Source: Planctomycetaceae bacterium
Lineage (GTDB): Bacteria > Planctomycetota > Planctomycetia > Pirellulales > Pirellulaceae
Reading direction: 5' to 3'
DNA length: 11,013 nucleotides
Assembly (NCBI GenBank): GCA_024642765.1
Contig: JAHEAM010000084.1
Span: 1 to 11,013, forward strand
Made by a program: the position numbers and the translations under genes. The notes beneath the pieces were generated by a model, which made no database searches, was not told the DNA's origin, and was given only the letters and a program-made list of their open reading frames with translations. Of this stretch, positions 1 through 6,047 are shown in pieces. How positions within the stretch are numbered: position 1 is the first letter of the stretch; the number at the start of each line of letters is the position of its first letter.

Positions 1-395
1 AACAAATTAAATACGACAATTTCGATCGATCCGAACACGGCGCAGCAATGAAACAAATCCTTCGCCGATACACGTCCTAACCAACTCATTTTCAAAAATC
101 TCAGCCCATTTTTTCATTAGCAACTGAGTGGTCCATTATGCTTTGCTATCACCCATTTGACGAGTAGCTTTAAGGACATTCTATCCTAAAAACCACGGTT
201 TCATTGGGCGAGCCAATTCGGCGATGTAGTCAAACGAACTATTCCCAACGAATCAATTGTGATGGAAACAAAATGGGTATGATGTCAGTAATGTCTTGCA
301 CAAACATGCTGCCGAATACACAGTCGCAAACTAATTGCCAGAACGAACAGGAATTTTGACGAGATTTCTGATTCCGAAAAGTTTTGAAAGAACCA
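1..395. other. Stretch without a recognisable gene
   Basis: Lies downstream of the minus-strand membrane-protein gene that ends at 396. Only very short open frames are present, for example a ten-codon frame starting at 49, and none has convincing translation signals. I see no strong hairpin followed by a T-run that would serve as a terminator for the gene ending at 396. The segment may be plain intergenic DNA or may hold the promoter region of a gene to the left of the window. Confidence 0.5.
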
Positions 396-1271
396 TTAAC
401 GACGGCGATATGTTTGACGCGTCACTTCAAACTTGAATCCGTTGCCGTCGGGCATTACTTTGAAGAAAGTGTTTTGGATTTCGCTAAGTTTTCGCCCAGT
501 TTCGCGAATCGCTTTCCCTTCAACTTGGCGAAGGATTTCTTTTGTCGCTTCTGGGTAAAACTGCACAGTAAAGCAATTATCCGTACTCACGCCCTTGCGT
601 TTAAAAAGCGTTTGATCGAAACGTTGCATTCGCGGTTTCTCATGAATGAAAAAGACGGATTTTTTTTCGCCGGCTCGGTCGGTCTTCACGATTTGGCCTG
701 AACCGGCCGGATCAAGCAGCTTTGTGATGTCATTATTGATTTCGTTTGCAGCTCCCAAATCGATTTTGAAGTAACTCAATATTTTCGCGTACTTATCGAC
801 ATCGTTGACTTCGTATTCGATTTTCCAACGTTTGTGCTCCGGGACCACATCTCCAGACCCCGTCCCATCACCACCATTGCGAGAACCGAGGCCACTGCCG
901 CGCCCCATTTGAGCGGCGTCACCATCGCGGTGCTCGAGGTTGGCACGGACGGTTGAGACGGCATTGGTGACAGCTTCAAGTGCGTCGGCCAATTGGGGCG
1001 TTTCGACTTCAGGGAATTCCTCGACGCCCGGCTCTAAGATATCGTCGGCAACCCCTTCGGGTTTTTCGTCGCCAGCAGGCTGCTCGGCAACATAGGCCTC
1101 AGGGATGCTTCGTTTGAAACTGATCATCCCCATCAACCAAATCATAAACAAAAAAGCAACCGAAACAGAAACCATGATCAACGCCGCTGTCAAAATCGCA
1201 TTCACGCGATCGTAGCGAGAAACTTCGACTTCAACGTGCAAGTCGGGTCGAGTGATCAAAGAGCTACTCAT
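396..1271 (-). CDS. Single-pass membrane protein of unknown function, partner of the toroid-repeat protein
   Basis: The 291-residue protein starts at ATG 1271, preceded by an AGGAAG Shine-Dalgarno-like sequence at good spacing. Residues about 24-50 form one strongly hydrophobic segment after a short N-terminus, so it should be an inner-membrane anchor with the rest outside the cytoplasm. An acidic, proline-containing stretch follows (about 56-95), then a Gly-rich linker (about 123-140), then a folded-looking C-terminal half (about 145-291) rich in charged and aromatic residues. The layout (N-terminal anchor, acidic/Pro linker, periplasmic domain) resembles TonB or TolA/ExbD-type proteins in general shape, but I see no family motif and make no functional claim. 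It lies 61 nt downstream of the toroid-repeat gene on the same strand, which suggests one operon. The reading frame is clear. The function is unknown. Confidence 0.85.
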   Translation of the reverse strand: MSSSLITRPDLHVEVEVSRYDRVNAILTAALIMVSVSVAFLFMIWLMGMISFKRSIPEAYVAEQPAGDEKPEGVADDILEPGVEEFPEVETPQLADALEAVTNAVSTVRANLEHRDGDAAQMGRGSGLGSRNGGDGTGSGDVVPEHKRWKIEYEVNDVDKYAKILSYFKIDLGAANEINNDITKLLDPAGSGQIVKTDRAGEKKSVFFIHEKPRMQRFDQTLFKRKGVSTDNCFTVQFYPEATKEILRQVEGKAIRETGRKLSEIQNTFFKVMPDGNGFKFEVTRQTYRRR

Positions 1272-1332
1272 CTAAACTTCCTAAAACGGTTCAATTTTTT
1301 CGAGCTGATAATGAAACGAAACACATAACGTA

Positions 1333-3123
1333 TTAATCAAACAACTCGGCATCGGGTCGCAAACCCAGGTACCATGCGGTCCACTTTTCCTTGAGTGCCA
1401 AACACTCGGGGATCGACGCCTCCTCGGATAGGACGTATGTATCGATCTTGCGACTAATCAAACGCAACCCGTTATGTGCCTCAATTCGAATTTCCTTCAC
1501 AGGATCGGACAAGGCATACAGAAGGGCGGGTACATTATCGAGGTCTTGAGCGGCTCCCAAAAACTTCACTCCGACCTTCCGACGAAACCATTGTTCATCC
1601 GTGATCAGGCCGTACAGGAAAGATTTCTGTTGGGCGTCCGTCGTGTCGGATTTGGCGGCGAAGTCGCTGACAGCTTGCTTAATGGCTGGCATCAAGACAT
1701 CGATGTCGTCTTCCGATTTGGCGTTCCTCAGAGCAGTCATAACGTCCTCAACACCGCGAACAACTGCGTCACTGACGACCACACCGTTCTCATTGCTAAG
1801 CTTGACGTTCTCCTCGAATCCCTTCTGACCAGCGACAGTCGTAACACTTGGGTCTACCATCAAAATCTCACTTGATCGAACCAAAAACAAGATTGCGAAA
1901 CATGTGGAGTTGTGCGCGGATTCAGGAGAACTACCGGCTGCAGGCCAAGAACCATTATTGGACTGTAATGACGCCAAATAGTCGACGCCTTGGTCATACC
2001 AGTCATCGATGTCCATTCGGCCTTCCGCCAACGTTCGGAAATAGGCGTAGCGTTCCAATCCGTACAAGTAGTAATAATTCCATTTGTCGATTTGGACAGT
2101 GAATCTATTGCTAAACCAAGTGTTTGCCGCACGTTTCGTACTCGACAACTTGCCGTCGTCAAAATCAGTTAGAGGTGCATCGGGGTCGTCAGCATTTCCT
2201 TGCTTGGCAACATAGATCGTAACCGATGGGGGCAGCAGCGTATCGATTTTTTGTGTGGCTCCACCTTTGGCGGTAGGTCCGCCATTTTTAACTCTCGGCG
2301 ACAGGTTCAATAGGTCTTGCAAAATATAAACAGAACCAGCACCAGCAACGTGTAGCGATAATGTAAGTTCCGTTTCTGGACCAGCAGCGCGACCATTTTT
2401 CGTGTGATAGAACCATGAGCCATCCTGAGTCTGGGCGTCACAGAAAAAATTCAAAGCTGCTTTCGCTTCATCAACATAAATTTTATAGCCATGCAATTTT
2501 AATACAGCAAAAGCAAGCGCGGCATACTGAGTTTGTGACGTATCGGAATCCGAAGATTTGGTGTAACTAAAAGCACCCGTGCTAACTTGTTTTTCCCAAA
2601 GTTTTTCAATCAGTTTTTCAATCTGAGGTTGATACTCACGGTCGTTGACTTCCAATAGCAAAATGATCGCAAGGCAATTGTAATAAGTACCAAATCCAGC
2701 CCCCGGTCCATCATTGGAAAGGTCTGCAAGGATATTCTTGACGGCCAATTGGATGAGAGGGTGCTCGCGGGGAACCTCGCGATCAAATCGTTTTCCAGCC
2801 TCAACGATCGTCAGAGCAGCGAGTGTCGCTTCGCCGTGGTCCGATTGAGCATTCTTTTCGAGATAAGCTGTTCCCTTCCGAACGAGTGTCTCAATATACT
2901 CGTCATTGGGTGAGTGCTTCTTTTGTGCACTTGCTGATTGAATTCCTGAACAGAGAATAATCGCAATGAGCCACAACAAACGGCCCCTGAACAAATATTG
3001 GGCCCTGAGCCAAACGCCTCTATCTTTTGCGTGGCCGGACAACTCTTTCGACGAATGAGATTCTTGTCCTTTCGAATTCAATCCGTTTTCAATATTTGCA
3101 ACCGTTGCTTTACCAATCAACAT
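1333..3123 (-). CDS. Secreted prenyltransferase/squalene-oxidase-repeat protein with C-terminal HEAT-like segment
   Basis: The 596-residue protein starts at ATG 3123, with GAGG about 5 nt upstream. A signal-like hydrophobic stretch at about 48-60 ends in SASAQ near residue 67, implying export. The n-region of about 45 residues is unusually long, so a TTG start at 2994 (residue 44) is an alternative. Residues about 75-415 carry alpha/alpha-toroid repeats with QW-like motifs: QTQDGSW (231-237) and QSNNGSW (387-393). Residues about 500-560 look like a HEAT/PBS-lyase-type helical repeat. A DIDD at 371-374 resembles the class II cyclase acid motif, but it sits just ahead of a repeat motif, so I do not read it as evidence of cyclase activity. 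Planctomycetes carry many such proteins, mostly uncharacterised. A binding or scaffold role with the downstream membrane-anchored protein fits better than terpene cyclisation. Family call is fairly sure; function is open. Confidence 0.85.
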   Translation of the reverse strand: MLIGKATVANIENGLNSKGQESHSSKELSGHAKDRGVWLRAQYLFRGRLLWLIAIILCSGIQSASAQKKHSPNDEYIETLVRKGTAYLEKNAQSDHGEATLAALTIVEAGKRFDREVPREHPLIQLAVKNILADLSNDGPGAGFGTYYNCLAIILLLEVNDREYQPQIEKLIEKLWEKQVSTGAFSYTKSSDSDTSQTQYAALAFAVLKLHGYKIYVDEAKAALNFFCDAQTQDGSWFYHTKNGRAAGPETELTLSLHVAGAGSVYILQDLLNLSPRVKNGGPTAKGGATQKIDTLLPPSVTIYVAKQGNADDPDAPLTDFDDGKLSSTKRAANTWFSNRFTVQIDKWNYYYLYGLERYAYFRTLAEGRMDIDDWYDQGVDYLASLQSNNGSWPAAGSSPESAHNSTCFAILFLVRSSEILMVDPSVTTVAGQKGFEENVKLSNENGVVVSDAVVRGVEDVMTALRNAKSEDDIDVLMPAIKQAVSDFAAKSDTTDAQQKSFLYGLITDEQWFRRKVGVKFLGAAQDLDNVPALLYALSDPVKEIRIEAHNGLRLISRKIDTYVLSEEASIPECLALKEKWTAWYLGLRPDAELFD

Positions 3124-3597
3124 GCCATCCTCGTGTTTCTCTAATTTCTGGGATCTTCAATTCTAAATTGAAAATCCAACGTCGGGGAGTCTCCGAAGGA
3201 TGATTAAATCGCGAATTTCGCTTGAGACTCGTGATTAGTCCTAACAATAGCAGGAAGAACTCACCACCTTGCTTTAACCCAAAAAATCGCGATGAAAGGT
3301 AATCTGCTCAGAATCCTTGTTCGCAAACATTCCAGACTGAGGCATTATTCAATACCGCTTGCTAAGAGACACCCTACGTCTGAAAGACGCGATCGAAACT
3401 CATATCCGAACAAGATTTCAAAATGGATTTTTGAAATTTTGCGGGAAGTAGGTTCTAGCGTCGATTGACAGCAGGAAAAGGGACGGATACTATCTGTTTT
3501 CTCGATTTTGTGATTCAATCGTCAATCAAAAACCTGAGGAGTGTTTTTGAAACAGAAAACACCGCGGTTGGAATGTTGATGAAATGACCGAAATTAA
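3124..3597. other. Divergent intergenic region between the toroid-repeat gene and tRNA-Phe
   Basis: This 474-nt gap must hold the minus-strand promoter for the toroid-repeat gene, which I could not place, and the plus-strand tRNA promoter listed separately. A 58-codon plus-strand frame at 3292-3468 has no Shine-Dalgarno sequence and runs into the tRNA promoter, so I do not call it a gene. An inverted repeat GTGTTTT (3541-3547) / AAAACAC (3556-3562) with an 8-nt loop lies in the presumed tRNA leader and could mark a processing structure. Confidence 0.5.
3465..3493 (+). promoter_or_regulatory. Predicted sigma-70-type promoter for tRNA-Phe
   Basis: TTGACA at 3465-3470 is followed after exactly 17 nt by TACTAT at 3488-3493, a near-consensus -35/-10 pair. 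Transcription would begin near 3500, giving a leader of about 98 nt before the tRNA, to be removed by RNase P. It is the best promoter-like match I noticed in the window and points straight at the tRNA gene. Confidence 0.6.
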
Positions 3598-3670
3598 GGT
3601 CAGGTAGCTCAGTTGGTAGAGCAATGGATTGAAAATCCATGTGTCGCCGGTTCGATCCCGGCCCTGACCA
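3598..3670 (+). tRNA. tRNA-Phe (anticodon GAA)
   Basis: A full cloverleaf of 73 nt can be folded by hand. The acceptor stem GGTCAGG (3598-3604) pairs with CCTGACC (3663-3669) over 7 of 7 bp. The D stem is GCTC/GAGC (3607-3610, 3619-3622) with the GG-containing loop AGTTGGTA. The anticodon stem ATGGA/TCCAT closes the loop TTGAAAA, with anticodon GAA at 3631-3633. The variable loop is GTGTC (3641-3645), and the T stem GCCGG/CCGGC carries loop TTCGATC. The discriminator is A3670. The 3' CCA is not encoded, because the next bases are CTC, so it must be added by nucleotidyltransferase. It stands alone, with no other tRNA nearby. Confidence 0.98.
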
Positions 3671-3808
3671 CTCCCCCCCCACCTAAACACCCTTGCGGAA
3701 CTTACTTTTTGACGCGGTCATCACTGATAGGATGCCCATTCGGCGTAGCTATCCTTCCTTCAGGTGATTTCAATCATTTCCGATGTGAATCGCACACATT
3801 GGTTCAAT

Positions 3809-3835
3809 GACAATCCGCGGTTAAAAGACAATCCG
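3809..3835. repeat. Two 9-bp direct repeats before a T-run
   Basis: GACAATCCG occurs at 3809-3817 and again at 3827-3835, an 18-bp period, followed by a T-rich run at 3836-3845. It lies between the tRNA and the stop codon of the YCII-domain gene. No stem is formed, so it is not a canonical terminator for either gene. It may be chance. Confidence 0.4.
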
Positions 3836-3856
3836 TTATTTTTTTGTTGCATTCAA

Positions 3857-4408
3857 CTATTCGATCTTGGACTTTTGAATGGTTTCGTGAATTTCGCTGA
3901 TCTTCATTAAGGCGGCGGAGCAATATAGTTTCGTGAGTTCGTAATCGAGGACTCCGGCTGCTACCGCCGGATCGGTCTTCACCAATTCTTCGGCATCTTC
4001 AATGGTCGTTACGTTGAGAACAAACAAACCTCGTTTTGATCCACCTTCGACAAACGGGCCGGCCAGCACGAGTTTGCCTTCTTTGGCCAGACGCGACATG
4101 TTTGCGAAATGCCCAGCAAAGACTTTTCCCGATTCTTCTTTATCATCTATTGTCACTTTACCGGTTTTCAGCAACACGAAGACATATCCTTTCATGCCAT
4201 ACTCATCGGCTCCCAGTTCTTTGGCCAGCTCGGCGTTGTATTTGTCTATAGTGCTCGCTTTCTCCGCCAGCGATTCGTCCTGTTTGGTTTCGGTAGCTGC
4301 CGAATTCTTCGTCGAACTAGTGGTCCCGTCTGGTTGCTGCTTGTGAACGTAGCTACCGCAAAACACGAAACTTGTGACAACTAACGTCAACGAAAATGTC
4401 CTGAACAT
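3857..4408 (-). CDS. Exported YCII-domain protein
   Basis: From ATG 4408 the protein has 183 residues. A start further upstream at 4534 keeps the frame open, but it would overlap the SRPBCC gene by 35 nt and place 42 polar residues before the hydrophobic segment, so 4408 is preferred despite a weak Shine-Dalgarno. Residues 1-20 look like a signal peptide; Cys17 follows Phe-Val-Phe, a poor lipobox, so lipidation is doubtful. A low-complexity polar linker (about 24-50) leads to a YCII/dimeric alpha-beta-barrel domain (about 72-165). It shows GHFANMSRLAKEGKLVLAGPF-like spacing, with His100 and Asp146 where YciI proteins carry their conserved His and Asp. YCII proteins are small and usually cytoplasmic, with mostly unknown activities, so an exported form is somewhat unusual. 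Its neighbour 91 nt upstream on the same strand is the SRPBCC gene, suggesting an operon. Confidence 0.85.
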   Translation of the reverse strand: MFRTFSLTLVVTSFVFCGSYVHKQQPDGTTSSTKNSAATETKQDESLAEKASTIDKYNAELAKELGADEYGMKGYVFVLLKTGKVTIDDKEESGKVFAGHFANMSRLAKEGKLVLAGPFVEGGSKRGLFVLNVTTIEDAEELVKTDPAVAAGVLDYELTKLYCSAALMKISEIHETIQKSKIE

Positions 4409-4499
4409 TATTCTTGGATCCCTATTGTTGTTTTTCAAAAATTTAATGCTGTCTTGCTGTGCAAAAGAATTCTGCGCACAGCTATGGCAGGCCAGCAAC

Positions 4500-4925
4500 T
4501 CAATTCCTTTGTTCAAACGGAATAATTGTCCCATGCTCGACGTAGCCTTTTAGCCCCTGAAGCAATTGGCCCCAACAGAAACTTGTGATAGAAAAATGGT
4601 CGTTGGCCTCGGCCCAGTCAGTGTGAAAAAAATTGACCGTGGTTCCCGATTCCGACTGCTTTAGGCGAAAACCAAATCTGGTCGGCATCCAGTCTTCCAT
4701 CGCTTGTGTGACTTTCCAAGCAATCTCCTGTCCTGGAACTACATGCGTGACGACTGCCCGCCAGTCGTATTCCGGCCCGAAAAAGAAGCGATACGTCTCA
4801 TTCAATTCAGGACTGCCGTCTGACTCCAAGGTCCACCAGGAATTCAACCCCGACGGTGATGTAATCGCGCGGAACACTTTGTCGAGTGACGATTGGATAT
4901 GAAACTGATGAAGTATGTTGGGCAT
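4500..4925 (-). CDS. SRPBCC/AHSA1-family protein
   Basis: The 141-residue protein starts at ATG 4925; the upstream AGGGA is a modest ribosome-binding site. The pattern at residues 6-31, a beta strand, then SSLDKVFRAIT, then a Leu-x-x-Trp-Trp turn, is the typical start of the START-like (SRPBCC) helix-grip fold in the activator-of-Hsp90/polyketide-cyclase group. Alternating strands and a long C-terminal helix with WGQLLQGLKGYVEHG complete the fold, and the length is normal for the family. Such proteins bind hydrophobic ligands or act as small accessory or detoxifying factors; the ligand cannot be read from sequence. There is no signal peptide, so it is cytoplasmic. The next gene downstream encodes a YCII-domain protein; I recall these two families being found near each other in other bacteria, which would fit a shared stress or detoxification role (inference). 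Confidence 0.88.
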   Translation of the reverse strand: MPNILHQFHIQSSLDKVFRAITSPSGLNSWWTLESDGSPELNETYRFFFGPEYDWRAVVTHVVPGQEIAWKVTQAMEDWMPTRFGFRLKQSESGTTVNFFHTDWAEANDHFSITSFCWGQLLQGLKGYVEHGTIIPFEQRN

Positions 4926-5194
4926 GGTTTCGATCCCTGCAACAGAATAATCTGCCTCTCGCTGTGAAATACTTAAACACGTTTTAAAGTACCGCCATCG
5001 ATTTCACCACGCCTGGCAAGCCCGCGATTGAGCAAATTTTGTTAGTTGCGAGTTACCCGGGTCACAACGAGCTGCAACGACACCCAGAATTCGCACAAGC
5101 GCGACACAATTCCTGAACCAAAAAAACTGCCCAGCCCGTTTTGTTTGGCCGAGGCGACAACTTCCATGAAGAGATCAGTAAACAGGAAATTGTA

Positions 5195-5521
5195 ATGAGT
5201 TGGCCGGCCGCCAGCACTAACCATGAAGCCAGCATTTCCTATCACCCCATTACTTTAAAGTTTTTCATAGCTATTTTCGGGAGAAAATTTCGCAACAAGG
5301 AATCGGCGACCTGGGCCTTGAACCATCAGTCGCAGCTAGAAACTTTGCGAACGGAACGACTTGAGAAAAGAAAGAAGCTGGCAAAAGCCAGTGGTACTAA
5401 TAACAATGCTGGTATGTCACTTGAAAAGACAAAGACACACAAAGCCAGGTTGGCTCCCGCGGTTTTCACGCGACGTTCGCCGCACTTTGCGGTTAAAGAT
5501 TTCAATAACATTAGTCATTGA
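5195..5521 (+). CDS. Doubtful hypothetical protein, 108 residues
   Basis: This is the only plus-strand protein frame in the window with a reasonable ribosome-binding site: AGGAAA lies 5 nt before ATG 5195. The frame is also open upstream to an ATG at 5141, but that start lacks such a site. The predicted protein has a short hydrophobic patch (about 22-30) and then a very basic region with an ERLEKRKKLAKA helix-like segment (about 61-72). I recognise no family. A minus-strand frame at 5326-5511 overlaps it and is hydrophobic, as expected of a mirror of a basic frame. Codon choice is not clearly different from random. It may be a real orphan gene or noise. Confidence 0.25.
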   Translation: MSWPAASTNHEASISYHPITLKFFIAIFGRKFRNKESATWALNHQSQLETLRTERLEKRKKLAKASGTNNNAGMSLEKTKTHKARLAPAVFTRRSPHFAVKDFNNISH

Positions 5522-5534
5522 CGAAAATGGAATT

Positions 5535-5578
5535 CTTCTCAGCCACGTCACCGATGATGAGTAGCTGAGAAGTGGCTG
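5535..5578. repeat. Inverted repeat with two alternative pairings
   Basis: CTTCTCAGC (5535-5543) and GCTGAGAAG (5564-5572) are perfect 9-bp inverted repeats with a 20-nt loop. A competing pair, CAGCCAC (5540-5546) with GTGGCTG (5572-5578), uses partly the same bases, so the two stems exclude each other. No T-run follows on either strand. It could act in the 3' region of transcripts coming from either side. Confidence 0.5.
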
Positions 5579-5590
5579 CAAGAAAGGTCT

Positions 5591-5654
5591 CAGTCGCTAG
5601 TTACGACTGTGCGACGTTGCCGAAGTGGGCATGGCCGCTGCTACAATCTAGCGA
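5591..5654. repeat. Short hairpin with a competing longer-range stem
   Basis: CAGTCG (5591-5596) pairs with CGACTG (5604-5609) around a 7-nt loop. Alternatively, TCGCTAG (5594-5600) pairs with CTAGCGA (5648-5654). It lies just downstream of the lysine-rich microprotein gene on the minus strand, so it may belong to the 3' untranslated region of that transcript. There is no T-run typical of an intrinsic terminator. Confidence 0.4.
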
Positions 5655-5677
5655 GGGCGGCTACTGCCAGGTCCGCT

Positions 5678-5794
5678 CTACCTACCTTTTGCCTTTTTGT
5701 CCATTTTTTCTTTTCGTTTTTCCTTAGGGGAGAGCTTTGGTTTCTTTCGCTCTTCTTTTTTCCCTTTGTCCTTACTGCCGCCTTTGTCACCCAT
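5678..5794 (-). CDS. Lysine-rich microprotein, 38 residues
   Basis: The frame runs from ATG 5794 to TAG 5678. A GGAG Shine-Dalgarno sequence lies 9 nt before the ATG. The product starts MGDKGGSKDKGKKEERKK and holds 15 Lys and 3 Arg against 7 acidic residues, with no hydrophobic core, so it should be disordered and strongly basic. A PKLSPKEKRKEK segment (19-30) is its most distinctive part. I have an impression that short proteins with a similar MGDK...KEKRK pattern occur in other bacteria, but I cannot confirm it here. It begins 52 nt after the cold-shock gene on the same strand, probably in the same transcript. Binding to nucleic acid alongside the cold-shock protein would fit the charge, but this is inference. 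Confidence 0.7.
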   Translation of the reverse strand: MGDKGGSKDKGKKEERKKPKLSPKEKRKEKMDKKAKGR

Positions 5795-5832
5795 CTCTAG
5801 GGTCTCCGTATCGCAAGAATCGTGATGGGAAC

Positions 5833-5852
5833 CAATAACTCAGAGGTTATTG
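5833..5852 (-). promoter_or_regulatory. Hairpin spanning the cold-shock gene stop codon
   Basis: On the minus strand CAATAAC and GTTATTG pair over 7 bp around a 6-nt loop, and the stop codon TAA of the cold-shock gene lies inside the 5' arm. There is no following T-run, so it is not a standard intrinsic terminator. It could stabilise the cold-shock message or control read-through into the microprotein gene. Confidence 0.5.
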
Positions 5853-6047
5853 TTTCACTTTGACGTTTTCAGCACATGGACCTTTTTTTCCACGGCCTTC
5901 GTCGAATGTGACTTTTTGGCCTTCGCGGAGTTGGTCAAAGCTCATTCCAACGACCGCGGAAGAGTGAAAAAACAAGTCTTTGCCATTTCCAAGGTCGATA
6001 AATCCGAAGCCTTTGTCGGTAAGTCGTTTGATTGTGCCTTCGGCCAT
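5847..6047 (-). CDS. Cold-shock-domain protein (CspA family)
   Basis: A 66-residue single cold-shock domain with both nucleic-acid-binding motifs: RNP1-like KGFGFI at 12-17 and RNP2-like DLFFHSS at 24-30. The rest follows the usual five-stranded OB-fold layout, ending ENVKVKQ. I take ATG 6047 (MAEGTIKRL...), because family members normally begin within a residue or two of this point; an ATG at 6062 would add five residues with a poorer site. Members bind single-stranded RNA or DNA, melt secondary structure and act as RNA chaperones in the cytoplasm, in cold or other stress. A lysine-rich microprotein gene follows closely. The upstream untranslated region cannot be defined from sequence. Confidence 0.96.
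   Translation of the reverse strand: MAEGTIKRLTDKGFGFIDLGNGKDLFFHSSAVVGMSFDQLREGQKVTFDEGRGKKGPCAENVKVKQ

Larger units (their letters stand above)
4926..5677. other. Gene-poor region with inverted repeats
   Basis: No secure gene is seen over about 750 nt between the SRPBCC gene and the lysine-rich microprotein gene, both on the minus strand. Segment 5041-5110 is open in more than one frame and could be a remnant or dispersed repeat. A doubtful plus-strand frame lies at 5195-5521, and inverted repeats cluster at 5535-5654; these are listed separately. The promoter of the SRPBCC gene should lie at the left end, but I could not place it. Confidence 0.5.

Noticed and set aside
384..701. 105-residue plus-strand ORF
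   Set aside because: Lies antisense to the membrane-protein gene, whose frame has a good start site and a clear membrane segment.
1474..1875. 133-residue plus-strand ORF
   Set aside because: Antisense shadow inside the toroid-repeat gene; no recognisable protein features.
2002..2013. DIDD motif in the toroid-repeat protein (residues 371-374) suggesting a class II terpene or squalene-hopene cyclase
   Set aside because: It sits immediately ahead of a QW-like repeat (Gln387 to Trp393) rather than in a cyclase active-site context; the protein is exported, has few QW motifs and ends in HEAT-like repeats.
3292..3468. 58-codon plus-strand ORF upstream of tRNA-Phe
   Set aside because: No ribosome-binding site, basic composition without a motif, and it runs into the -35 element of the tRNA promoter.
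3613..3810. 65-residue plus-strand ORF
   Set aside because: It is a translation of the tRNA-Phe gene and its flank.
3127..3845. Possible CRISPR-like or tandem repeats
   Set aside because: Only isolated 9-bp repeats are present; there are no regularly spaced longer repeats anywhere in the window.
5326..5511. 61-residue hydrophobic minus-strand ORF that might be a small membrane protein
   Set aside because: Its hydrophobicity mirrors the basic plus-strand frame, and it has no supported start site.
5609..5800. 63-residue aromatic-rich plus-strand ORF resembling a membrane peptide
   Set aside because: Phe/Leu runs are the antisense of the Lys-rich minus-strand microprotein gene, which has the better ribosome-binding site.
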